A DNA stretch of 64,000 nt from Eubacteriaceae bacterium. GTDB taxonomy: Bacteria; Bacillota; Clostridia; Lachnospirales; Lachnospiraceae. Below the pieces are notes generated by a model, which saw nothing but the letters and a program-made list of their open reading frames with translations, searched no databases and was not told the DNA's origin. This document shows positions 8,908 to 17,038 of the stretch, piece by piece. Location: the NCBI GenBank assembly GCA_902363805.1, contig CABJBF010000004.1, positions 215,216 through 279,215 of the forward strand, in the 5' to 3' direction. The stretch's first letter is position 1. Each line of letters begins with the position of its first letter. The position numbers and the translations under genes were made by a program.

Positions 8908-8975
8908 CAGACGCATCAAAAAGGCGAACACCGTCCGCAAGCGTCTGCGTAGGCAATATGCTTACTTCGTGAGCA
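8908..8975 (-). terminator. GC-richer hairpin cluster behind tmRNA
   Basis: Three stems lie here: CAGACGC/GCGTCTG (8908-8914 with 8941-8947); the enclosed GCGAAC/GTCCGC (924-929 with 933-938 in the 8900s), which on the minus strand is followed by CTTTTTG; and TGCTTAC/GTGAGCA (8959-8975). On the minus strand the second stem plus U-run looks like the tmRNA terminator. The base composition is clearly more GC-rich than the surroundings. Confidence 0.55.
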
Positions 8976-8987
8976 CATTACATGTAG

Positions 8988-9328
8988 TGGACTAGACGGG
9001 AGTTGAACCCGTGTCCAAAAGCCTCTCCATTGTACTTCTTCTATCATAGTCAGTTATTTAACATTCCCTTAAACAAACCGGAACTAACACCGTTTTGCTC
9101 TTAGTAGCTTCATAAAATCACTGAAAGCGCAAAGCTTAGCAATCAGAGTTTCCTGCTAAAGTCGATGCCAATATCAGGGCCGCAGGCAACCTTGTATTGA
9201 CAGCTGCCATTAATTAGGCAGCGTAAGCTAAATTATCTTCAGCGTTTAATTTTAATTGTATGATTTAACGCATCATCTACGGATAGCTTCTCCAACTTCA
9301 AAACCCCTGTCGAAACCAGTACTAGCCC
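8988..9328 (-). ncRNA. ssrA: tmRNA (transfer-messenger RNA)
   Basis: tmRNA rescues stalled ribosomes. The 5' end GGGCTAG (9322-9328) pairs with CTAGTCC (8989-8995) to form a seven-pair acceptor stem containing the G3-U70 wobble that AlaRS recognises. The D-arm analogue GTTTCGACAGGGG and the T-arm GGGTTCAACTCCC are present. The mRNA part lies at 9214-9243. The 3' end is encoded A-CTA rather than A-CCA, so CCA must be added after processing. An ORF lying over this region is not coding. Confidence 0.96.
9214..9243 (-). other. tmRNA proteolysis-tag reading frame
   Basis: Inside ssrA the frame GCT GAA GAT AAT TTA GCT TAC GCT GCC TAA encodes AEDNLAYAA and a stop. The hydrophobic AYAA end is the expected protease-recognition terminus. 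The preceding AAC codon could be the resume codon, giving one extra Asn. Confidence 0.85.
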
Positions 9329-9363
9329 TTACTGGAGTAGGTAAAAGTCTACCTTGGTCTTTT

Positions 9364-9392
9364 ATTTTAAAACATATTTTAAATATAGTCAA
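9364..9392 (-). promoter_or_regulatory. Promoter of ssrA
   Basis: On the minus strand, TTGACT (387-392 in the 9300s) and TAAAAT (364-369) are spaced by 17 bases, placing the start about 30 bases ahead of mature tmRNA. Confidence 0.7.
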
Positions 9393-9405
9393 TTGGAAAT
9401 ATTGT

Positions 9406-10206
9406 CTATTTTTGCTTTGGTGTATATAAGTTAGAATACCAATATAAAACTCCGATTCCAACACCACCAATGATATTACCGATAGTTACAGGTAATAAAT
9501 TTTTAACGATGAAGTTCCACCAGCTAAGACCTGTTACATCTAATCCATAATTTCCATACATCTGATTAATGAATAAACCACCACTTATATAACTCATATT
9601 TGCAACGCTATGTTCAAAAGCACAAATAACGAAAACGATAATAGGGAAGAATAAACATATAATTTTGCTTGCAGCAGATTCGGTCATAAATGTCATAAAT
9701 ACTGCAACACATACTAAAATATTACAAAAAATACCTTTAATAATGGCATCAGTAAATGAAATATTGCATTTAGATACAGCAGTACTTAAGAGATTTGTTG
9801 CTAATTGTCCATTAAATAAAGTATAAACATGACCGTATGTACATAAAAATGTAAATACAACACTTCCTATAAAACTTCCTATATAAACAACAACCCAGTT
9901 CTTAAGCATTTTCGCTACAGAAAGTTTTTTCTCAAGAACAGAAATAATCATAAGGTTGTTACCTGTAAATAACTCACTTCCGTTTAAAACTACCATTGCT
10001 AAACCGGCAGGGAAGATACATGCATTTATCAATCTTGCTATAGCTGCATTTTCTAATGAACATGATGCAGCGGCAGCACCGGTTCCGGCTATGGAAATAA
10101 AGAATCCGGCTACAATTCCTAATACCAACATTTTTAATGTAGGTAAATTACCTTTGACAACACCTACTTTTGAATAGCGTTCAGTTGCTTCTCTTGTACT
10201 AATCAT
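9406..10206 (-). CDS. Formate/nitrite transporter family channel
   Basis: A 266-residue pentameric-channel subunit of the FNT family (FocA/NirC/HSC), moving formate, nitrite or hydrosulphide across the membrane. Six hydrophobic segments are visible. The FNT hallmarks are NGSELFTGNNL after helix 2 and FEHSVANM, which holds the central pore His. The frame could extend to 10281, but the ATG at 10206 has GAGGT at proper spacing and gives MISTREATERYSKVG. The gene is monocistronic. In a fermentative anaerobe formate export is plausible, but I cannot separate formate from nitrite or sulphide specificity by reading. Confidence 0.9.
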   Translation of the reverse strand: MISTREATERYSKVGVVKGNLPTLKMLVLGIVAGFFISIAGTGAAAASCSLENAAIARLINACIFPAGLAMVVLNGSELFTGNNLMIISVLEKKLSVAKMLKNWVVVYIGSFIGSVVFTFLCTYGHVYTLFNGQLATNLLSTAVSKCNISFTDAIIKGIFCNILVCVAVFMTFMTESAASKIICLFFPIIVFVICAFEHSVANMSYISGGLFINQMYGNYGLDVTGLSWWNFIVKNLLPVTIGNIIGGVGIGVLYWYSNLYTPKQK

Positions 10207-10281
10207 TTTTGTTACCTCTATTTTTATTTTTTCTTTTTTGTCCCCCTCAAATATATAAAAAACCAAAGATATTTTTACCAT

Positions 10282-10309
10282 ATATTAACGCGAATGTAAA
10301 GGTTGTAAA
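10282..10309 (-). promoter_or_regulatory. Candidate promoter of the FNT channel gene
   Basis: On the minus strand, TTTACA (304-309 in the 10300s) and TAATAT (282-287 in the 10200s) are spaced by 16 bases, about 75 bases upstream of the chosen start. Confidence 0.5.
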
Positions 10310-10502
10310 CATAGAAGAAACACAATAAATGACAACAAATTATATAAAGTAACAAAATTGTTATTAAAAATTAATAAAATTTACGACAAAAATAATATTT
10401 TCTTTTTAAACAAATTATTGTATTATAGGCGTATCGTAAATAAGTATGCCTATTTAATAGGTAAGAAATAAAAATAATAGTTACGCTGTAGCAGGAGGGA
10501 TT

Positions 10503-11630
10503 ATGAGAAGATTAGCATTATTAATGATTTTTAGCATTGTAGCTACTATGACTTTTGGATGTGGAAAAACGGAAGGAGAAGAAAAGAGTACAAAAGAGGA
10601 AGTAACTACAATTCAGGAAACAGAAGAGCCATTGGAAACAAAAGATGACAAGGTTGATTTGTTAGAATACATAGATGAATTAAAAAGAGTAGCTTATTAT
10701 TTTAATATGAAAGAATCTGATAGTGAAAAAGGAAATGTAGAGCAGCATTGGAAAGGAAATGGCATCGAAATAAATGTAATTAAAGGTTCAAGTCAGAAAC
10801 TTCATGACTATAACTATCCTGATTTTCAAATTATTGTAACTGATAATGATGAGATTTCAGTGCTTGGATACTCTTTAGGGGATGAGATTAATTATTACAT
10901 GGATCCTGTAGTTGAAAAATTGGGATGGGATGTTAATTATGATGGAAGACTTGATGAAAAAAGAAGTGTTATATTTACGAAAGTTGCAGATGACAGAATA
11001 CTCTATGTTTCATTTACATCAGATGACAAAGATATTACACAAATGGAAATATATACAGATTATAAAGAAGTAGTAAATGAAGTAGTACAGGATAAACAGA
11101 AAGAACTATATGAAAAATACGAAACAACTTTGTATAAATTACAAAGCAAAGACCCAAATCAAAATGTTGAGTTCGCAAAAATAGGAAATAATTATTATCC
11201 ATGTATGCTTGTGTGGAGTAAGGAAAGCCGCGAAATGAAACTTTATTATTTAAATAAAAAAGGTAAAATTGCCCATACTAAAGCATTTCAGTCTATGACA
11301 TATAATCAGGATGGAACAGTTACGCTTGTTAATAATATAATTGGGAATAGACAAATTGTTGTATGCCAATACAAGGATGAAAAGTTGAAAGTTATTTCAA
11401 GACTTGTAACTGACAACTCAGGAAATACAAAAAAATATCTAATAAACGATAATGAAGTAACAGAGAAAGAATATAATAAAGTCGTAAACTCATATAAGAG
11501 AGATAACGACAGATATAGAACATATTCTTATAATGGAGCTGAATACAGTGGATATGAAGACGTTTCGCATGCACTTTCAGCATTAGAAACAAAAATTCAG
11601 CAAATTGAGCAGGCAGAAGCAGAAAAATAA
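10503..11630 (+). CDS. Putative lipoprotein of unknown function
   Basis: This 375-residue exported lipoprotein has a signal peptide of about 19 residues ending in a lipobox TFGC, followed by an acidic/Thr linker and a mixed domain with several beta-strand patterns (IEINVIKGSS, YPDFQIIVTDNDEISVLGYSLG). The C-terminal region is helical and charged, ending in a probable coiled coil (LSALETKIQQIEQAEAEK). The family is not recognised. GGAGG precedes the ATG. It lies 103 bases upstream of a two-component system on the same strand, so a link to that sensor's signal is possible but inferred. Confidence 0.75.
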   Translation: MRRLALLMIFSIVATMTFGCGKTEGEEKSTKEEVTTIQETEEPLETKDDKVDLLEYIDELKRVAYYFNMKESDSEKGNVEQHWKGNGIEINVIKGSSQKLHDYNYPDFQIIVTDNDEISVLGYSLGDEINYYMDPVVEKLGWDVNYDGRLDEKRSVIFTKVADDRILYVSFTSDDKDITQMEIYTDYKEVVNEVVQDKQKELYEKYETTLYKLQSKDPNQNVEFAKIGNNYYPCMLVWSKESREMKLYYLNKKGKIAHTKAFQSMTYNQDGTVTLVNNIIGNRQIVVCQYKDEKLKVISRLVTDNSGNTKKYLINDNEVTEKEYNKVVNSYKRDNDRYRTYSYNGAEYSGYEDVSHALSALETKIQQIEQAEAEK

Positions 11631-11733
11631 CTATATTTCATAAAATCATCACATATTTTGTGTTATATTTTACATTATAGAAGTTGAAATGTTATTTCTA
11701 TATGAAATATTAGTGCTGCGGAGGTACACATAA

Positions 11734-12411
11734 ATGGATGAATTAAAGATTTTAGTTGTAGATGATGAATCAAGAATGAGAAAACTTGTTAAGGATTTCC
11801 TTGTAAAGAAACAATATAAGGTATTAGAAGCAGGAGACGGCGAAGAAGCAATTGAGGTATTCTTTGGAAACAAAGACATTTCATTGATAATTCTTGACGT
11901 TATGATGCCTAAAATGGACGGTTGGGAAGTATGTAAGGAAATAAGAAAATTTTCAAAAGTCCCAATCATAATGCTTACAGCAAAAAGTGAGGAAAATGAT
12001 GAACTTAAAGGATTTGAACTTGGAGTTGATGAATACATATCAAAACCTTTCAGTCCTAAAATATTAGTTGCAAGAGTTGATGCAATTTTACGACGTGCTA
12101 ATAAAATTGGCGCTGATATGACAATAGAAGCAGGAGATATTAAGATAGATAAGGCTGCTCATATTGTTAAGGTTAAAGATAAGGAAATTGAACTAAGCTT
12201 TAAAGAATTTGAATTGTTGACATATTTTATTGAAAATAAAGGAATTGCTCTTTCAAGAGAAAATATTTTAAATAATGTATGGAATTATGATTACTTTGGA
12301 GATGCCAGAACAATAGATACACATGTCAAGAAACTTAGAAGTAAATTAGGTGACTGTGGTGATTACATAAAGACTGTTTGGGGCATGGGATATAAATTTG
12401 AGGTAAACTAA
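11734..12411 (+). CDS. OmpR-family response regulator
   Basis: A DNA-binding regulator of 225 residues. The receiver domain covers residues 1-120, with the acidic pocket D10-D11, phospho-acceptor D55 in IILDVMMPKMDG, T82 and K104. The winged-helix effector domain covers about 127-225 (ELSFKEFELLTYFIENKG, DARTIDTHVKKLRSKLG, KTVWGMGYKFE). All key residues are present. The stop codon overlaps the kinase start in TAATG, so the pair is coupled. Targets are unknown; the adjacent lipoprotein gene is an obvious candidate. Confidence 0.95.
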   Translation: MDELKILVVDDESRMRKLVKDFLVKKQYKVLEAGDGEEAIEVFFGNKDISLIILDVMMPKMDGWEVCKEIRKFSKVPIIMLTAKSEENDELKGFELGVDEYISKPFSPKILVARVDAILRRANKIGADMTIEAGDIKIDKAAHIVKVKDKEIELSFKEFELLTYFIENKGIALSRENILNNVWNYDYFGDARTIDTHVKKLRSKLGDCGDYIKTVWGMGYKFEVN

Positions 12412-13922
12412 TGAAACATTCAATTAAGTATAAACTGCCAATATTAATTATTGTAATTATGACAGTAGCTATTGCGCTTGCATCAACATTTGGAACAGCT
12501 TTTATTGAAAAATATTATATTTCACATAAAAAAGACGTTATTGTTGATGTATATAATAAGATGGCTCAAGTTGTAAAAGAAGATAAGGATTTATCTGAAA
12601 GCGACAACGTACAGGCGCTAAATGATGAGTGTGAAAATGCCGGTGTAACAATAATTATGATAGACAGTTCCGGAAACACAATATATGAATATGGTGCAGG
12701 AAAGACATTACAAAGACGTTGGCAGGAAATGATATATGGTGCGGCATTTGGAGCCGAAAGAGAAAGAACTATTATAGAAAAGAATGACAATTATACGATG
12801 CAAAGAGCCAGAGATTTATTGTCTGACCAGGAATATTATGAATTGTTTGGAACATTAGATTCAGGCTATTACTTTGTAATCAGGGTATCGGTTCAGAATA
12901 TGAGGGAGACTCTTAACATTACAAATAAATTCTATTTGATTCTTCTTATATCTATGACTGTTGTAATGACAATTATGATGATTATAGTAACGAGAAGATA
13001 TACGGACCCGATACTTGAACTTGCAACAATTTCAACAAGAATGTCAAATTTGGATTTTGATGCTAAATATACAGGAAAACATAAAGATGAAATAGGCGTT
13101 CTTGGAAATAGTATGAATGAGTTGTCAGCTAAATTGGAAGGGACAATCCTTGAACTTAAAAAGGCAAATATAGAACTGCAAAAAGATATCGAGCAAAAGA
13201 TTGAAATTGATGAGATGAGAAAAGATTTTATTTCAAATGTATCTCATGAATTAAAAACACCGATTGCTCTTATTCAGGGATATGCAGAAGGTTTAAAGGA
13301 TAATATTAATGACGACCCTGAAAGTATGGAATTTTATTGTGATGTAATTATTGATGAGTCAGATAAAATGAACAAAATGGTTAAAAAACTGCTGGCACTT
13401 ACACAGATTGAATTTGGAAATAAACAGGTAAATATCGAAAGATTTAATCTTGTTGATGTCATGGAAGGCATTATTAAATCCGTTCAGTTAAGAGCGGAGC
13501 AGGAGAATGTTAAAATAATATTTGAAAATAAAGAACCTGTATATGTTTGGGCAGATGAATTTCAAATTGAGGAAGTAATTACAAACTATGTAAGTAACGC
13601 ATTTAACCATATTGACGGAAAAAGAATAATTGAGATGAAAATTGTAGAAAAAGATGGTATAGTAAGAATGTCAGTCTTCAATACCGGTAAACAGATTCCT
13701 GAAAATGAATTGGAAAATGTTTGGATTAAATTCTATAAAGTAGATAAGGCAAGAACCAGAGAATATGGTGGAAATGGCATTGGACTTTCTATCGTTAAGG
13801 CGATTGCTGACAGTATGAATAAAAAATGCGGAGTATTTAACCATGAGGATGGTGTTGAATTCTGGTTTGAATTAGATGGAAAAGCTTCAGAGGAAGGACT
13901 GGAATATGATAGCAATAATTGA
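12411..13922 (+). CDS. Membrane sensor histidine kinase
   Basis: Partner kinase of the preceding regulator, 503 residues. It has membrane helix 1 at about 8-30, an extracytoplasmic sensor of about 140 residues with a PAS/Cache-like look (GVTIIMIDSSGNTIYEYG), helix 2 at about 174-194 and a HAMP linker to about 247. The HisKA box SNVSHELKTPIAL holds H279. The HATPase domain has N-box YVSNAFNH, G1 region VFNTGKQI, F-box IKFYKVD and G2 GGNGIGLSIVK. Its 3' end overlaps hisH by 17 bases, tying the sensor system to a histidine gene on one message. Confidence 0.94.
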   Translation: MKHSIKYKLPILIIVIMTVAIALASTFGTAFIEKYYISHKKDVIVDVYNKMAQVVKEDKDLSESDNVQALNDECENAGVTIIMIDSSGNTIYEYGAGKTLQRRWQEMIYGAAFGAERERTIIEKNDNYTMQRARDLLSDQEYYELFGTLDSGYYFVIRVSVQNMRETLNITNKFYLILLISMTVVMTIMMIIVTRRYTDPILELATISTRMSNLDFDAKYTGKHKDEIGVLGNSMNELSAKLEGTILELKKANIELQKDIEQKIEIDEMRKDFISNVSHELKTPIALIQGYAEGLKDNINDDPESMEFYCDVIIDESDKMNKMVKKLLALTQIEFGNKQVNIERFNLVDVMEGIIKSVQLRAEQENVKIIFENKEPVYVWADEFQIEEVITNYVSNAFNHIDGKRIIEMKIVEKDGIVRMSVFNTGKQIPENELENVWIKFYKVDKARTREYGGNGIGLSIVKAIADSMNKKCGVFNHEDGVEFWFELDGKASEEGLEYDSNN

Positions 13923-14514
13923 CTATGATGCAGGAAATATTAGAAGTGTTGAGAAGGCGTTTCAATTTCTGGGAGAAGAAACGATACTAACACGAGACAA
14001 GGATGTAATCTTAGATGCAGACAAAGTTGTACTTCCGGGCGTAGGCTCATTTGGTGACGCTATGGAAAAGCTTAATAAGTATGATTTAGTTGATACTGTG
14101 AAGGAAGTTGTGTCACGAAACATACCATTTCTTGGAATATGTTTAGGCTTACAGTTATTATTTGAAGAAAGTGATGAAACACCGGGAGTAAAGGGACTTG
14201 GAATTCTACCGGGCAAGATTATAAAGATACCTGAAGGTGAAAGTTTGAAAGTTCCACATATTGGATGGAATTCGTTAGATTTTCATAATAATGGAAGATT
14301 ATTTAAAGGAATAGATGAGAAAGCATATGTTTATTTTGTTCACTCTTATTATTTGAAAGCAGATGACGAAAACATCGTAACAGCAACTACTGAGTATGGT
14401 GTACATATACATGCGTCCGTTGAGAAAGAAAATGTATTTGCATGTCAGTTCCATCCGGAAAAGAGTGGAGATATAGGACTGAAAATATTGAAAAATTTTG
14501 CAGAGATAAATTAA
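13906..14514 (+). CDS. hisH: Imidazole glycerol phosphate synthase, glutaminase subunit
   Basis: Releases ammonia from glutamine for HisF in histidine and AICAR formation. The class I amidotransferase product is 202 residues, with nucleophile C79 in GICLGLQ and the H183/E185 pair in FHPEKSG. The oxyanion-strand motif LPGVGSFG is also visible. An upstream in-frame ATG at 13876 adds ten non-family residues; the ATG at 13906 gives MIAIIDYDAGN, the standard N-terminus, with AGGAAGG upstream. It overlaps the kinase gene by 17 bases. A hairpin separates it from hisF. Confidence 0.93.
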   Translation: MIAIIDYDAGNIRSVEKAFQFLGEETILTRDKDVILDADKVVLPGVGSFGDAMEKLNKYDLVDTVKEVVSRNIPFLGICLGLQLLFEESDETPGVKGLGILPGKIIKIPEGESLKVPHIGWNSLDFHNNGRLFKGIDEKAYVYFVHSYYLKADDENIVTATTEYGVHIHASVEKENVFACQFHPEKSGDIGLKILKNFAEIN

Positions 14515-14520
14515 ATTTTT

Positions 14521-14548
14521 TCGAGTAGGAAAATTCCTACTCGATTTT
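14521..14548 (+). terminator. Hairpin between hisH and hisF
   Basis: TCGAGTAGGAA and TTCCTACTCGA form a perfect 11-bp stem with a 2-base spacer, followed by TTTTGT. It could be a partial terminator or mRNA-stability hairpin that lowers hisF readthrough. Confidence 0.55.
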
Positions 14549-14574
14549 GTCGTATTTTATATTAGGAGGAAAAT

Positions 14575-15336
14575 ATGCACACAAAGAGAATTATACCTTG
14601 TTTGGATGTTAATAATAACCGAGTTGTAAAAGGAGTAAATTTTGTAAATTTGCGTGATGCAGGAGATCCCGTAGAGGTAGCAAAAGCATACAATAAGGCG
14701 GGAGCAGATGAATTGGTGTTCCTTGATATTACAGCATCATCTGACAATAGAAATACAGTTGTAGATATGGTAAGAAGAGTAGCTGAGCAGGTTTTTATAC
14801 CATTTACAGTTGGAGGCGGAATCAGAACTGTAGACGACTTTAAGACTTTGCTTAGAGAGGGAGCAGATAAGATATCTATAAACTCATCGGCTATTATGAA
14901 TCCAAGACTTATAAGTGATGCAGCTGATAAATTTGGAAGTCAGTGTGTAGTTGTTGCCATAGATGCAAAAAGAAGAGCAGACGGATCAGGATGGAATATT
15001 TACAAAAATGGTGGAAGAGTAGATGTTGGAATAGACGCTGTGGAATGGGCGCGTAAAGTAGATAAACTAGGGGCAGGAGAAATACTTCTTACAAGTATGG
15101 ATTGCGATGGAGTTAAGAGGGGATATGATGTAGAACTTACAAGAATCATATCTGAAAATGTGTCAATACCTGTAATTGCATCAGGTGGGGCAGGTAAAAA
15201 AGAGCATTTTTATGATGCACTGACAGAAGGAAAGGCTGATGCAGCACTAGCAGCATCATTATTCCACTATAAAGAATTAGAAATAAATGACCTGAAACAT
15301 TATCTTAAGGAAAAAGGTGTTCAGGTTAGAATATAA
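14575..15336 (+). CDS. hisF: Imidazole glycerol phosphate synthase, cyclase subunit
   Basis: TIM-barrel cyclase of 253 residues that uses HisH-derived ammonia to turn PRFAR into imidazole glycerol phosphate and AICAR. Catalytic D11 (IIPCLDV) and D130 (VVVAIDAK) are both present, as are phosphate-binding segments FTVGGGIR and [13 protein letters not shown] precedes the ATG. Only hisH and hisF occur here; the remaining his genes are outside the window, so the pathway is split in this genome or was moved. Confidence 0.96.
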   Translation: MHTKRIIPCLDVNNNRVVKGVNFVNLRDAGDPVEVAKAYNKAGADELVFLDITASSDNRNTVVDMVRRVAEQVFIPFTVGGGIRTVDDFKTLLREGADKISINSSAIMNPRLISDAADKFGSQCVVVAIDAKRRADGSGWNIYKNGGRVDVGIDAVEWARKVDKLGAGEILLTSMDCDGVKRGYDVELTRIISENVSIPVIASGGAGKKEHFYDALTEGKADAALAASLFHYKELEINDLKHYLKEKGVQVRI

Positions 15337-15437
15337 TTGGAAAAACGAATTAAGATTCAGTATATAGAATTTTCCAGACAATAGCCTTAATTTAAAGTTA
15401 AGGCAATATAGATTATTATATAGAGCGAGAGATTAAA

Positions 15438-16325
15438 ATGAAATATTATTTTATAATTAATCCAGAAAGTGGCAGATTTGCCAATGATAAAGAAGGGTTT
15501 ATTGAAAGAATAGATAAAGCGTGCAGGCTTAGAGACATAAAATACGAAATTCATTACACTGATGGATTTGGTAAAGCCAGAAAAGTGGCAGAAAGCATCC
15601 CGGATGATGAAGAATGCATTGTGTTCTCAGTAGGCGGAGATGGAAATTTAAATGAAATAATAAATGGTGTTGTTAAGAAACATATGACAGTAGGTGTTAT
15701 ACCGGCAGGAAGCGGAAATGATTTTTACAGAACATTGTCTGCACTTGGAAAAGGCGAACACAGATGTGACTTAGGAATTATCAATGACAAGTATTTTATA
15801 AATATTGCATGTATAGGCTTAGATGCTGATATAGCAAATAACATAAGTGTAATCAGACAAAAGAAGTGGATACCTGTAGGTCAAAGATATACATGTAGCA
15901 TAATTTATTCGTATTTTAAATATAAATTTAAAGAATTAACTACAATATTTGGTGAACAGTCTAAAAAAGGTGAGTATACAATAGTTACTGTATGTAATGG
16001 ACAATATTATGGTGGAGGACATAGAATTGCTCCACATGCGTTAATAGACGACGGATATTTTGAAATATATATGGTTGATAAAATGCCTAAAATACTAATA
16101 CCGGGACTTCTATTAAAATTAAAAAGCGGAAGACATGAAAAGTCAAAGAGAGTGGTAAGATATACAGACAAAGGATTGAAAATTCAGTCAGATACTCCTG
16201 TGACATGTAATGTAGATGGAGAAATGTTAACAGATACGGATTTTGAAATCAGAATTGAAAAGAGTGCTATAAAAGTATTTAATGATCCTCAGTTTGTAAA
16301 GGAAATAGTTGGAAATAATATTTGA
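15438..16325 (+). CDS. Diacylglycerol/lipid kinase family protein
   Basis: ATP-dependent lipid kinase of the DagK/YegS/BmrU type, 295 residues. The N-terminal kinase domain begins YYFIINPESG and holds the nucleotide motif SVGGDGNLNEIINGV and GVIPAGSGNDFYRT. The C-terminal beta domain includes a GGGHRIAPHALIDDGYFEIY stretch typical of the family. It may recycle diacylglycerol left from lipid-headgroup transfer, though the exact substrate is not readable. It lies 100 bases after hisF and 14 bases before ung. Confidence 0.85.
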   Translation: MKYYFIINPESGRFANDKEGFIERIDKACRLRDIKYEIHYTDGFGKARKVAESIPDDEECIVFSVGGDGNLNEIINGVVKKHMTVGVIPAGSGNDFYRTLSALGKGEHRCDLGIINDKYFINIACIGLDADIANNISVIRQKKWIPVGQRYTCSIIYSYFKYKFKELTTIFGEQSKKGEYTIVTVCNGQYYGGGHRIAPHALIDDGYFEIYMVDKMPKILIPGLLLKLKSGRHEKSKRVVRYTDKGLKIQSDTPVTCNVDGEMLTDTDFEIRIEKSAIKVFNDPQFVKEIVGNNI

Positions 16326-16339
16326 CAGAGGTTAAATAA

Positions 16340-17014
16340 ATGGGAATGATAACAAATGATTGGTTAGAGGCAATACAGCCTGAATTTTCTAAACCATATT
16401 ACAAAGAATTATACAGTTTTGTTAAAGATGAATATAGTAAAACGATAGTATATCCTCCGGCAGAAGATATATTTAATGCATTTCATTTTACACCACTTAA
16501 GGATGTAAAAGTGTTGCTGCTTGGGCAGGACCCATATCATAATGTAAATCAGGCACATGGATTAAGCTTTTCAGTATTGCCGGGAAATGACATACCACCA
16601 TCGCTTCAAAATATTTATAAAGAATTGCATGATGATTTGGGATGTTATATACCAAATAACGGATATTTGAAAAAATGGGCAGATCAGGGAGTGTTATTGC
16701 TTAACACAGTATTAACAGTTAGAGCTCATCAGGCAAATTCACATCAGGGACATGGCTGGGAGCAATTTACGGATGCGGTTATAGAAGCCGTAAATGCACA
16801 GGACAGGCCAATAGTAATATTTTTGTGGGGTTCGCCTGCACAAAAGAAAGCTAAGATGTTAACTAATCCAAAACATCTTGTATTAAAATGTCCACATCCA
16901 AGTCCACTTTCAGCATATAGAGGATTTTTCGGATGCAAGCATTTTAGCAAAGCAAATGAATTCCTAAAGGCAAATGGAATAGAACCAATAGACTGGCAAA
17001 TAGAAAATATTTAA
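16340..17014 (+). CDS. ung: Uracil-DNA glycosylase, family 1
   Basis: Excises uracil from DNA. The 224 residues have the full set of motifs: GQDPYH at 62-67 with catalytic D64, AHGLSFSV, PPSLQNIYKEL, LLLNTVLTVR with the uracil-binding Asn, and the minor-groove loop HPSPLSAYRGFFGCKHFSK containing the catalytic His. A GAGG precedes the chosen ATG; a second ATG two codons later is possible. It is likely co-transcribed with the lipid kinase upstream and the ABC-F gene downstream. Confidence 0.97.
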   Translation: MGMITNDWLEAIQPEFSKPYYKELYSFVKDEYSKTIVYPPAEDIFNAFHFTPLKDVKVLLLGQDPYHNVNQAHGLSFSVLPGNDIPPSLQNIYKELHDDLGCYIPNNGYLKKWADQGVLLLNTVLTVRAHQANSHQGHGWEQFTDAVIEAVNAQDRPIVIFLWGSPAQKKAKMLTNPKHLVLKCPHPSPLSAYRGFFGCKHFSKANEFLKANGIEPIDWQIENI

Positions 17015-17038
17015 TTTACCTAAGATGAAAGGAAAAAT

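Noticed and set aside
9273..9470. 65-codon frame overlapping tmRNA
   Set aside because: It translates the tmRNA 5' region and its promoter, which are explained by ssrA structure.
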